In this document: positions 15,968 through 23,687 of the stretch, piece by piece
How positions within the stretch are numbered: position 1 is the first letter of the stretch
How the letters are laid out: each line of letters opens with the position of its first letter
Assembly (NCBI GenBank): GCA_017412115.1
Contig: JAFPYR010000053.1
Location: forward strand, 126,815-167,895
Direction: 5' to 3'
Length of the DNA: 41,081 nt
DNA from: Bacteroidales bacterium
GTDB taxonomy: Bacteria > Bacteroidota > Bacteroidia > Bacteroidales > UBA3824
Translations under genes and position numbers: made by a program
The notes under the pieces: model-generated
What the model saw: the letters and a program-made list of their open reading frames with translations, nothing else
What the model was told of the DNA's origin: nothing
Databases searched by the model: none

Positions 15968-17098
15968 TTATTTGCGCAACAAGAAATAAAAACCGCACAA
16001 AACAGCGATAACTGCAAGAACAGCCATAATAATTTTCATAGTGCTGTACGGTCTTTCACCTCTTACCTTTCCGCTCTGACCGTTTACCACAAAACGGTAG
16101 GATTTTCCGTTATAACGGTACGAACTAATCCAAATCGGCAAAAGGATATGCTTGAATGTAATATCGTAAAAGTTAATATTTTTAGTGTCAATCTGCTGAT
16201 GATCACCACCGATGTCCTCACGGATAGTACTTTCAATTTCGGAATCCATAATTTCTTTAGCACCTTCAAAACCTTGTTTTAAATCTATGCTGTAAGTCTC
16301 GGTCTTGAAACCGCTCATAAATTTTTCGTCATAAGGTACAAGTGCATTCAAATTCCATGGCTCCAACGAGTTAAGATACGAAAGCGGTAATGCCGAAGAT
16401 GCCGCCTGAACAATATCGTCAAAAACATTTTTAACAACGCCCGATGTTAAAGTCCAATTCGTATGCCGCACCCTGCGTACCTTTTCTTGTCCCTGTTCGT
16501 CCTTATAACGCTCCTCAGTATAATAATCCGTTCCGCGTTTTCCCGAATAATTGGTAACCGTTTTGGCATCGTAAGTCCAATACGGCAAATAAACACCTGA
16601 AAGCGAATTTTCCTGCATAGCAGATTTTTTCAAATCAGAGGGCGCAAACCACAAATCTTTGAGCCATTTTTTGTACATTTCATCGCCCTGAAACCTTTCA
16701 ACAGAAAACGGAATCAAAGCCTTAGGCTTAATTTTTTTGACTGTCGTACCCTGATTGACTGTCAGCGGAGAACCACAAAAATCGCATTTATCAGAAATAA
16801 CGTTTTCGCTAAAAGTAGTTTCAGCACCGCACGCCTGACATTTTACGGTATGGATTTCGTGAACCTCTTTGTTTTCATCACTTTCCAATTCTTTCAATGC
16901 CGAAAGATAATCTAACTCCTTAACGGCTTCTTCTTTTAACGCTTCGTCGATTTTGATTTCGTTCATCGTGCCGCAATACTCACACTTGAGACTCAAAGTC
17001 CCGGGTGCAAAAGTAAGTTTGGCTCCGCAACATGAACATTTTATCTGATTTTGCGAAGTTTCGTTTTCTGAAACTAAATTAGGGTTTTCATTTTCCAT
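15968..17098 (-). CDS. Double zinc-ribbon membrane protein (YdjG-like)
   Basis: A 376-residue protein with two CxxC-CxxC zinc ribbons: 'CSCCGAKLTF...CEYCGT' (about 22-44) and 'CQACGAETTF...CDFCGS' (about 85-108). A largely beta middle domain follows ('LPYWTYDAKTVTNYSGKRG', 'LLPIWISSYRYNGKSYRFVVNGQ'), and a single C-terminal membrane helix (about 352-374, MAVLAVIAVLCGFYFLL) ends in basic residues. The N-terminal part should be cytoplasmic. TFIIB/primosome-type annotations given to such ribbons are superficial. The gene upstream encodes an SPFH protein; this pairing resembles Bacillus YdjG and YdjI, which work with a PspA-like protein in membrane stress. No PspA homologue is in the window. The link is inferred from domain content and adjacency. 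Confidence 0.8.
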   Translation of the reverse strand: MENENPNLVSENETSQNQIKCSCCGAKLTFAPGTLSLKCEYCGTMNEIKIDEALKEEAVKELDYLSALKELESDENKEVHEIHTVKCQACGAETTFSENVISDKCDFCGSPLTVNQGTTVKKIKPKALIPFSVERFQGDEMYKKWLKDLWFAPSDLKKSAMQENSLSGVYLPYWTYDAKTVTNYSGKRGTDYYTEERYKDEQGQEKVRRVRHTNWTLTSGVVKNVFDDIVQAASSALPLSYLNSLEPWNLNALVPYDEKFMSGFKTETYSIDLKQGFEGAKEIMDSEIESTIREDIGGDHQQIDTKNINFYDITFKHILLPIWISSYRYNGKSYRFVVNGQSGKVRGERPYSTMKIIMAVLAVIAVLCGFYFLLRK

Positions 17099-17130
17099 AT
17101 TATTTCTTCTTTTTTCGTAATTAACTTACA

Positions 17131-17171
17131 AAGGGATTTTTATATCGGCATTGCGTTTATAAAAATCCCTT
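17131..17171 (-). terminator. Strong hairpin between the SPFH and zinc-ribbon genes
   Basis: A perfect 14-bp stem, AAGGGATTTTTATA (17131-17144) with TATAAAAATCCCTT (17158-17171), and a 13-base loop. It follows the SPFH stop by 48 bp. It lacks a proper T tail on the minus strand, so it could be a partial terminator or an mRNA-processing/stability element that tunes expression of the downstream gene. Confidence 0.55.
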
Positions 17172-17218
17172 ACAACTAACTTAAAATATAAATCTTATGA
17201 AAATATCAAAACTAAAAT

Positions 17219-18361
17219 TTAGTTCATTGGTGGAGGAGGCGGAGGGGGAACTGCACCAAAAAGTTGTGAGAGTTCAGCAACAGTATTTGCTGCTGCCCAA
17301 CCTGCCATACCTTGTTTCCAAACCTGAGTATCTCCCGTAACTTGACCCTGAGCAATCATTTGTTGCAAAGTCTGAATCGGGAAAGGTCCTAATTGTTGTC
17401 CGTTAACGTATGCATAATACTGAGCCATTCCCGGCATAGGCGGAGGTGCTGCCTGCTGAGAATATCCCTGCTGAGCATAACCATGTTGCTGATTCATCAT
17501 ATTCTGCTGATTCTGCATCATCTGATTCATCATCATCATGCCCATCATACCTTCCATGCCGCCACCGCCGTTGCCGCCGTTTGCAGCCGCCGTCTTCATA
17601 GCATCTGCCATTGACATTTGCTGATAACGGTTCATATCGCCGAGCATATTCATACCCGTTCCCTCATCAAGTTTCTTCTGAAGCTCTTCAGGAAGCGAAA
17701 TGCTTGATATTAAAAATTTAGTAAACTGGATACCATAATCCGTTTCACTGTTTATTTTCTGTTCACAAAGCTTACTCATCTGATCTTGCGAGGCTGCAAA
17801 ATCCAAAAGGGATTTTCCGCTCTGACCTATTGTAGATACAAGATTCGTTACGATTACACTACGCAATTCGTCAGCAATATCAGAAGTTCTGTACTCGGAA
17901 TTTGTTCCACTGAGTTTTCTGATAAGTTGTGCAGCATCAGAAACTTGCATTGAATAAGTACCGAAAGCCCGTATCGTTACCCGTCCAAAATCCTGATCCC
18001 TTACATAAAAATTATTCGGTGTACCCCATTTCTGAGCCGTAAATACTTTCGTATTAACAAAATATACCTCACATTTGAACGGCGAATTAAAACCGTATTT
18101 CCAACTTTTCAAAGTAGTAGTGATAGGCATATTGTTGGTGTCAAGAGTGTAATGTCCGGGTTGGAACACATCACCGATTTCACCCTCGTTTACGAAAACG
18201 GCAACTTGAGATTCCCTTACGATAAGTTGCGCACCGTTTTTAATGGCATTGTCTTTTCTTTCAAAACGATGAACGATAATGTTTTGTGAAGGATCAAGCC
18301 ATTCAACTACATCAATCAACTCACCCTTTATGAATTCTTTTGCTTTATCAAATAAACCCAT
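17219..18361 (-). CDS. SPFH-domain protein (YdjI/virion-core-like) with C-terminal GYF_2 domain
   Basis: A 380-residue soluble protein. Residues about 1-230 form the SPFH domain of the YdjI/'virion core protein' type: 'MGLFDKAKEFIKGELIDVVEW', 'LIVRESQVAVFVNEGEIGDVFQPGHYTL' and 'RAFGTYSMQVSDA'. A striking Met/Gln/Gly-rich linker (about 255-310; runs such as GMMMMNQMMQNQ) separates it from a GYF_2 domain (about 315-368; 'YYAYVNGQQLGPFPIQTLQQMI...VWKQGMAGW'). The protein ends in a polyproline tail. GYF domains bind proline-rich peptides, so the tail could allow self-association. It has no membrane helix, so membrane recruitment probably depends on a partner such as the zinc-ribbon membrane protein encoded next. 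Confidence 0.87.
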   Translation of the reverse strand: MGLFDKAKEFIKGELIDVVEWLDPSQNIIVHRFERKDNAIKNGAQLIVRESQVAVFVNEGEIGDVFQPGHYTLDTNNMPITTTLKSWKYGFNSPFKCEVYFVNTKVFTAQKWGTPNNFYVRDQDFGRVTIRAFGTYSMQVSDAAQLIRKLSGTNSEYRTSDIADELRSVIVTNLVSTIGQSGKSLLDFAASQDQMSKLCEQKINSETDYGIQFTKFLISSISLPEELQKKLDEGTGMNMLGDMNRYQQMSMADAMKTAAANGGNGGGGMEGMMGMMMMNQMMQNQQNMMNQQHGYAQQGYSQQAAPPPMPGMAQYYAYVNGQQLGPFPIQTLQQMIAQGQVTGDTQVWKQGMAGWAAANTVAELSQLFGAVPPPPPPPMN

Positions 18362-18411
18362 AATTATAGTACTTTTTTAGGTTATTAAAATTAAGTTATT
18401 TATTTCGAGTG

Positions 18412-18443
18412 TAAATATAAAACTTTTATCAAATAACAACAAA
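18412..18443 (-). promoter_or_regulatory. Probable promoter of the SPFH gene
   Basis: Minus-strand TTTG (18440-18443), 20 bp, TATATTTA (18412-18419), one mismatch from consensus, about 50 bp before the ATG. Confidence 0.45.
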
Positions 18444-18485
18444 GGCTTTTAATTTTTTTTAACAAAAAATTATACCATAAATCTA

Positions 18486-18516
18486 TTTGGAATTTCATAA
18501 ACGTTTTGTTAATTTG
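18486..18516 (+). promoter_or_regulatory. Probable promoter of the voltage-sensor-like gene
   Basis: TTTG (18486-18489), 19 bp, TTAATTTG (18509-18516), one mismatch from the -7 consensus, 22 bp before the ATG at 18539. Confidence 0.4.
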
Positions 18517-18538
18517 GCAGACTAAAATTTATTGCGGT

Positions 18539-19663
18539 ATGGAACAAAAAAACAAATATACGACCATTTTCAAAAGTATCGGCTGGGACATCGTCATAAT
18601 GACGATTTTGATTATCAATTTAATATTACTCGTTTGGGATTGGTTTTATTCGATTGCCGGAGTTACGGAATTTTTCAAAAACAATACTCCGTCTTTCAAC
18701 GATTTTTACAATCAGATTCATCAAAACATAAGATTTTTTGACCTAATTTTTGTAATAATTTACATTACGGATTTTATTATCGGTTGGTTGATATCAGTTG
18801 TCAAAAAAAAAGAAAGCAAGTTTCATTATCCGTTTATACATTGGTACGACCTTTTGGGTTGTATTCCTTCGGGGGCGTTGGTATTTTTCAGACTTTTTAG
18901 GGTAATTTCTATTATTATAAGGCTTTATAAACGCAAAATTATCGACATAAAAAAATGGTTGATTGTCCGCAAAGCCCTGACTATTTACAATATAATAATG
19001 GAAGAGATTTCTGACCGTGTGGTCCTAAACATTCTTTTTGGAATCAAACAAAATATCTCGGCTGGCACACCGGTTACAAAACTTGTTTTTACCAAAATCA
19101 TAGAACCGCAAAAGCAAAGAATTATAGATTTGATTTTCAACAAGATAAAAAATATTTCAGAAAAAGAATATAATCTTCACAAAGACGAAATTTTATCATA
19201 CGTAAAACAAAAAACCAAAACAGCAATCGAAAACAACAAAGAAGTTTCAAGACTTTCGATGATTCCCGTGGTTGGAAATCAAATAAAATCAGTATTGGAA
19301 AAATCAATTTCACAAACGGTTTTTAGCGTTACTGACAATCTCGTAAGCGATGTACTTTCGGCATCGGGACAAGAAAAACTCAAAAACATTTCGGTAGAAA
19401 TTTCTGACAATTTATTGAAAGAATTAGAGCTTGATTTACAACCTGTTATAACGGATATTATTTATGCCGTAGTTGATATTATTGCGCAAACAGCCAACGT
19501 AAAACAATGGAAATTGGAAGAAATCAGAAGCGAAATTTTGAAAGCCAAAAACGCAGCAAAACCCGATGAAGAACTTATTCAACGGCTCGAAAACCGTTAT
19601 AACAATCTCCTACTCAAAAGCATGGAAATCGATTGGGACAAAGAACTCAAATCACCAAAATAA
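18539..19663 (+). CDS. Membrane protein resembling a voltage-sensor domain without a pore
   Basis: A 374-residue protein starting at MEQKNKYTT (ATG 18539; an earlier in-frame TTG at 18506 overlaps the promoter and is rejected). The N-terminal 135 residues look like S1-S4 of a voltage sensor. S1 is about 15-38, S2 about 66-87 with acidic D78 (ITDFIIGWL), S3 is short at 102-112 (WYDLLGCIP) and S4 is at 116-133 with R118, R121, R128, K131, R132 (FFRLFRVISIIIRLYKRK). No S5-P-S6 pore or K+ selectivity filter follows. Instead there are about 230 mostly helical, Lys/Glu-rich, soluble residues with amphipathic stretches ('VVGNQIKSVLEKSISQTVF', 'LKELELDLQPVITDIIYAVVDII'). It is transcribed alone and converges on cdaA. 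Its role is unknown; the voltage-sensor reading is by pattern only. Confidence 0.65.
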   Translation: MEQKNKYTTIFKSIGWDIVIMTILIINLILLVWDWFYSIAGVTEFFKNNTPSFNDFYNQIHQNIRFFDLIFVIIYITDFIIGWLISVVKKKESKFHYPFIHWYDLLGCIPSGALVFFRLFRVISIIIRLYKRKIIDIKKWLIVRKALTIYNIIMEEISDRVVLNILFGIKQNISAGTPVTKLVFTKIIEPQKQRIIDLIFNKIKNISEKEYNLHKDEILSYVKQKTKTAIENNKEVSRLSMIPVVGNQIKSVLEKSISQTVFSVTDNLVSDVLSASGQEKLKNISVEISDNLLKELELDLQPVITDIIYAVVDIIAQTANVKQWKLEEIRSEILKAKNAAKPDEELIQRLENRYNNLLLKSMEIDWDKELKSPK

Positions 19664-19667
19664 TAAT

Positions 19668-20513
19668 TCAGACTTTTAAGAAATTAATAAATTTATTAAC
19701 GAGATTGGAATTTGTTGTAACAATATTACCGTCAGTTACGGCAAAACGCTCTTTTAATTTGTCAGAAAGTTGCTCCAAGGTAACGTCCTGACAAATACTG
19801 CCGTATTCACAATACGAAATTTCTCCCCTTTCCTCCGAAACCACAACAACAAGACTGTCAGAGGCTTCGCTCATGCCAATTGCGCTTCGGTGCCGGGTGC
19901 CGATATTTGATGGAATATTAGTATTTTCGGTAAGCGGCAAAATACATTTTGCAGCCACTATCCTACCCCTTACAATAATAACAGCCCCGTCGTGCAACGG
20001 TGAATTTTTGAAAAACAACGAGCCCAAAAGCCTTGATGTAATCGCACAATCAAGTTTTTCGCCCGTTGCTATTATGGATGATAAATCAGAATGATTAGGC
20101 AATACAATCAACGCTCCCGTAGATTCCCGTGCAAACTCCTGACAAGCTTTCACAATTTCCGGAATATCAAGCTCTTCGGGAGATTTGCGAATAACGTTCT
20201 TAAAAATATTTTCAAGCGAAAATATTTTTTTGAGCGTTGAGGTGTTACCAACATCCAAAAGGAATTTCCTGATTTCCTGCTGAAAGACTATCACAAGTGC
20301 CAACATTCCGACACTTGCCACTTTACTCATTATAGTATTCATAAGGCTCATGTCAAGGGCTTTTACAAGCATCCAAAGCGCATAAACAATAAACAATCCT
20401 ACCAAAATATTCATCGCGGTAGTATTCCTTAATTTTATGTACAAAAAGTAGAGCAAGTAAGCACTCAACAATATGTCTATTAAATCTACAAATCCGAAAT
20501 CAAGAAATCCCAT
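19668..20513 (-). CDS. cdaA: Diadenylate cyclase CdaA
   Basis: Membrane-bound enzyme that condenses two ATP into cyclic di-AMP. Three N-terminal membrane helices (about 8-27, 33-50, 57-78) are followed by a linker helix and the DAC domain. Catalytic motifs are D175-G-A177 (LHDGAVII) and R207-H-R209 (GTRHRSAIGMSE). 'ALIVLPN' and 'LFFKNSPLHDG' are also typical. The length of 281 residues is standard. It is the last gene of a six-gene leftward operon, 27 bp after the DoxX protein gene, which links c-di-AMP synthesis to envelope proteins. The usual Firmicutes partner CdaR is not present. The four-base gap to the convergent gene leaves no room for a terminator. Confidence 0.95.
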   Translation of the reverse strand: MGFLDFGFVDLIDILLSAYLLYFLYIKLRNTTAMNILVGLFIVYALWMLVKALDMSLMNTIMSKVASVGMLALVIVFQQEIRKFLLDVGNTSTLKKIFSLENIFKNVIRKSPEELDIPEIVKACQEFARESTGALIVLPNHSDLSSIIATGEKLDCAITSRLLGSLFFKNSPLHDGAVIIVRGRIVAAKCILPLTENTNIPSNIGTRHRSAIGMSEASDSLVVVVSEERGEISYCEYGSICQDVTLEQLSDKLKERFAVTDGNIVTTNSNLVNKFINFLKV

Positions 20514-20540
20514 CTTGAAAAAAATTATCTGATTCTTTTT

Positions 20541-21698
20541 TTACTTATCATACTTAAAATCACGGAAATTCCATTTTCCCGTAACCGTACCTTTTTCGAG
20601 TTTTACGATACCCGGATTAGCCCTGACAATAGTTTTTAATGTAATATCATCAGTCTGGAAGAACGGGAAATCAACAGAATATTCACTCTTAATCTGTTCG
20701 ATATAATCCCAATTACTGCTCGTAAGACCCAAAATTATATAGTCATGTTTTTGAGCGTATGTCTGCAAATGACTCAAAATATCAAGACCGTCGGTATCAC
20801 TCTTTTCGAGCTTGTGAGTGATAACAAGCAAAACAGGTTTTTCAAAATTTAATACCTGCTGAGCATAATCGGTGCCGGCTGTATCGGTAATGGTAAAATC
20901 GTGAATTTCAGGCTGAAAACCTTTTTCCAAAAGAATAGATTTGGTATCCTGCCAAACCCACGTAGAGTCTTCATAAAGATATTTATTATCCATCAATTCC
21001 TTGTCGGTAACCACTTTAACCTCGCCCGTAACTGAATTTTTGTAAGTTAATTCAGAGGCGTAAACATCACGTTTTGCACCTTCGGGAATAGCCATTTTTT
21101 CGGCAATATTGTTACCGATTTTGTAAGGACGGAAATCCAATATCGGAAGGTGTCTTAACATAAAATGCTGGAAAACAATCGCAATCAAAAATACTGCAAA
21201 GGCAATTCCGAGTTCAGCATTGTCAGAAAGCGGATTGTCCATTTTCTTACGGTTGAAAATCAAATACAATATTATCAACGTTAAAACAACGTTTTTGTAG
21301 AATGTTGTCCAATTGTCCAAAACCAAAGCATCGCCGAAACAACCGCAGTCGTGAACGGGATTTTTCAATGCGATATAAAGCGTAATAGGCAAGAAAACCA
21401 CCATAAAACTAAATGCGAACCATACCGCCCAACGTGGTTTCAAATTGAAAATCAACATTATACCCGTAGTAAATTCCAATGCCGACAACAAAAACGCCAA
21501 AGGCAGAGCAAACTCCGACATCCAAGGCATATCAAAAGCCAAATTAAAATAATCCGTAAACTTATAACACGAGCCTAACGGGTCTACAGCTTTAACAAAT
21601 CCTGAAAAGGCAAAAACCGCTCCGACCAAAAAACGCGCCAAAAAAATCAGCACTTTGTTAGATTTAGAGGTGCTGCTAATTTGTTCCTGATTTTTCAT
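20541..21698 (-). CDS. DoxX-like membrane protein with thioredoxin-like domain (BT_3928 family)
   Basis: A 385-residue protein. Four N-terminal membrane helices form a DoxX/MauE-like domain (about 15-35 'KVLIFLARFLVGAVFAFSGF', then about 60-80, 90-110, 130-150), with 'VKAVDPLGSCYKFTDYF' and 'PVHDCGCFGDALVLDNW' between them. The latter is a cysteine-containing signature of the family. A further helix at about 165-185 precedes a periplasmic thioredoxin-like domain (about 255-385) that lacks an obvious CxxC. In Bacteroidota this gene commonly neighbours a DUF1599 gene, as here (23-bp overlap with the DUF1599 gene). A role in periplasmic redox or quinone-linked chemistry is suspected but not established. 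Confidence 0.85.
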   Translation of the reverse strand: MKNQEQISSTSKSNKVLIFLARFLVGAVFAFSGFVKAVDPLGSCYKFTDYFNLAFDMPWMSEFALPLAFLLSALEFTTGIMLIFNLKPRWAVWFAFSFMVVFLPITLYIALKNPVHDCGCFGDALVLDNWTTFYKNVVLTLIILYLIFNRKKMDNPLSDNAELGIAFAVFLIAIVFQHFMLRHLPILDFRPYKIGNNIAEKMAIPEGAKRDVYASELTYKNSVTGEVKVVTDKELMDNKYLYEDSTWVWQDTKSILLEKGFQPEIHDFTITDTAGTDYAQQVLNFEKPVLLVITHKLEKSDTDGLDILSHLQTYAQKHDYIILGLTSSNWDYIEQIKSEYSVDFPFFQTDDITLKTIVRANPGIVKLEKGTVTGKWNFRDFKYDK

Positions 21699-22227
21699 TT
21701 TCTATTTTAATTAAATTAAAAATTGAATAATTTATTATGTCAAAATAACCGGCATCAATACCCTCCGAAACAGAAGTTTTACCGCCGTGATCTTCTATTT
21801 GCTTTATTCTGTAAAGTTTCATCAAAATCAAATCCGTAATGCTTGAAATTCTCATACTGCGCCAAGCCTCACCGTAATCATGATTTTTTTTCATCATCAA
21901 GTCAAAGGCAAGTGATGAATATTTGTCGTAAAGTTTTTCCGCCTCATCAACGCTTAAATCCGCAGTATCGGCAAAGCCTTTTTCCAACTGAATCAAGCCC
22001 ATAACGGCGTAATTAACAATTCCGATAAATTCCGTCTCCTGTCCTTCGTCAATCATAGCCTCTTTGTTAGTCTGAAGTCCGCGGATACGGTTAGCTTTTA
22101 TAAAAATCTGGTCGGTTACGGATTCAGGACGCATAATACGCCATGCCGTACCGTAATCACCGGCCTTTTTTAGAAAAGTTTCCTTACATTTATGTATTTG
22201 ATCTTTATACTCCTTGGAAGTATTCAT
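21676..22227 (-). CDS. DUF1599 (nucleotide-modification-associated) protein, internally duplicated
   Basis: A 183-residue soluble, helical protein made of two copies of one module. Copy 1 (about 5-85) has 'KKAGDYGTAWRIMRPESVTDQ' and 'KANRIRGLQ'. Copy 2 (about 100-178) has 'KKNHDYGEAWRSMRISSITD' and 'KLYRIKQIE'. The shared D-Y-G-x-A-W-R-x-M-R and R-I-[RK] residues define DUF1599, a domain that genome surveys have associated with nucleotide modification; no reaction is proven. The stop overlaps the start of the DoxX gene by 23 bp, so translation is probably coupled. It sits 15 bp after the FloA-like gene. Confidence 0.85.
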   Translation of the reverse strand: MNTSKEYKDQIHKCKETFLKKAGDYGTAWRIMRPESVTDQIFIKANRIRGLQTNKEAMIDEGQETEFIGIVNYAVMGLIQLEKGFADTADLSVDEAEKLYDKYSSLAFDLMMKKNHDYGEAWRSMRISSITDLILMKLYRIKQIEDHGGKTSVSEGIDAGYFDIINYSIFNLIKIENEKSGTN

Positions 22228-22242
22228 AATATGTTTGTTTTT

Positions 22243-23670
22243 TTATTCTTGAGTTTCGTTATTCACTTCGGACTCCATCGTTTTCAAAAGATGATGCCCC
22301 GTTTCGTCTACGTTTGCAAGACTCTGACGCATAAGCGTATCAGCTTGTTTGTTTTTGATGTCAGTATATTCCTGAACCGAAATGTTACCGTCCAAAAATG
22401 CCGATGCCATCGCCTTTTGTACCTTTTCCTCCGCTAAAATCAATTCGGCTTTTGCCGCCTCAACCTGAGCCTTTGCTCTTGCAACTTTCAAAGACGAGCC
22501 AACATCATCACCGATTTTAATATCGGAAACATCGACCGAAAGTATTTCGTAAGCCGAATTTTCGCTGAGTTCGGCTCTGTTTTCAACGTTATCGGCAACG
22601 ATATACGGGTTTTGAAGAATTTCCGTATGATTTTTAGCAAGACCGATTTCCGTTGCAAGTGCCTCATTAACACGGGCTAACATTGTTTCGGTGCTAACAC
22701 CGCCGAGGATATTTCTGATATGACTCCTAAGAGTGATTTTAACTTTCATCGTAAGCTCCACGCCGTCGCGTGCCACGCCTCTAACGCCGTCAGTTTCCAC
22801 GATAATCGGGTTGATAGCGGGCTTAATAGCCTCCACAACATCCAATTCCGAAAGGTCGATAGCACAAATATCTTCAAAATTAAAATCCTTTAAGCCTGCT
22901 TTACGAGCAGAAACGTATGCCTCAATAGTTTTTTTTAGGTTCCCGCCGGCAAGATAATGTTTTTTAAGGCGTTCCAAAGTTAAATCGTCCTCAAAACCGG
23001 CATTGTCCGCCATATTTTTGGCTTTAACCAAGTCGCCGACATTACCGCCCGCCAAATAAAATTCCGCCAATTCAGGAATTGAAGTCGAAATCTTGGCATT
23101 CATTGCGCTGATATGAGCGTGCATAATTGCACCGACATCTACTTTCTTGAGATAAAGTTTTGCCATATCCTCAAAATTAATAGCTTTAACGTTAGCCGCC
23201 AAAGCCCTAATCATAGTTGTAACAACGACTTCAAGGTCTACTTTAGCAAGATAATACTTCATCAAAATCGGCAAATCAAGAGTTAAGTTCGCATTTTTTG
23301 CCGTTACCATAAGATTGATGATTTTGGCTTGCGGAATATTCTGCCAACGCATTTTTATCAGCAAAAGCCATGAAACGTTCACTTTTGAAAGTTTGGCGTT
23401 GAACCAAAGTTTCAGCGGCACCATCGAAACGAAAAACCATACGATAAGTCCGGCAAGACCTACCGTTACGACCAAAATTAAAAAACCGTCCCAAAACGAA
23501 ACTCCGCTTTCGGGCGTCGTATTGTCGCTGATATCGTCCTCAAAATCCGCTTGCGCCTGACTTTCCTGAATTTTTTGTTGAACGTACAAATCGTTATCGT
23601 CCGCACATGAAGAAAAACCAAACGTCAAAAAAAACAAAAACAAAGCAAATAAAATATTTTTCATAATCAA
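22243..23670 (-). CDS. floA: FloA-type flotillin-like protein with lipoprotein-like signal and expanded repeats
   Basis: A 475-residue member of the FloA/YqfA (SigW-regulon flotillin-like) family, scaffolds of bacterial membrane microdomains. Family landmarks include 'VPLKLWFNAKLSKVNVSWLLLIKMRWQNIPQAKIIN' after the membrane helix (about 62-83), 'HYLAGGN', 'ICAIDLSELDVVEAIKPAINP', and 'GGVSTETMLARVNEALATEIG'. 'YEILSVDVSDIKIGDDVG' and an Ala/Glu coiled coil follow. Two unusual points. First, an N-terminal signal with a lipobox-like FSSC (C22) and an acidic spacer precede the membrane helix, whereas ordinary FloA begins with the helix. Second, the YLAGGN-type helical unit occurs four to five times (about 115-270) instead of about two. 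A longer paralogue is encoded immediately upstream (17 bp), which suggests a hetero-oligomer. Confidence 0.88.
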   Translation of the reverse strand: MIMKNILFALFLFFLTFGFSSCADDNDLYVQQKIQESQAQADFEDDISDNTTPESGVSFWDGFLILVVTVGLAGLIVWFFVSMVPLKLWFNAKLSKVNVSWLLLIKMRWQNIPQAKIINLMVTAKNANLTLDLPILMKYYLAKVDLEVVVTTMIRALAANVKAINFEDMAKLYLKKVDVGAIMHAHISAMNAKISTSIPELAEFYLAGGNVGDLVKAKNMADNAGFEDDLTLERLKKHYLAGGNLKKTIEAYVSARKAGLKDFNFEDICAIDLSELDVVEAIKPAINPIIVETDGVRGVARDGVELTMKVKITLRSHIRNILGGVSTETMLARVNEALATEIGLAKNHTEILQNPYIVADNVENRAELSENSAYEILSVDVSDIKIGDDVGSSLKVARAKAQVEAAKAELILAEEKVQKAMASAFLDGNISVQEYTDIKNKQADTLMRQSLANVDETGHHLLKTMESEVNNETQE

Positions 23671-23687
23671 TTTTTTTTTAAAACAAA

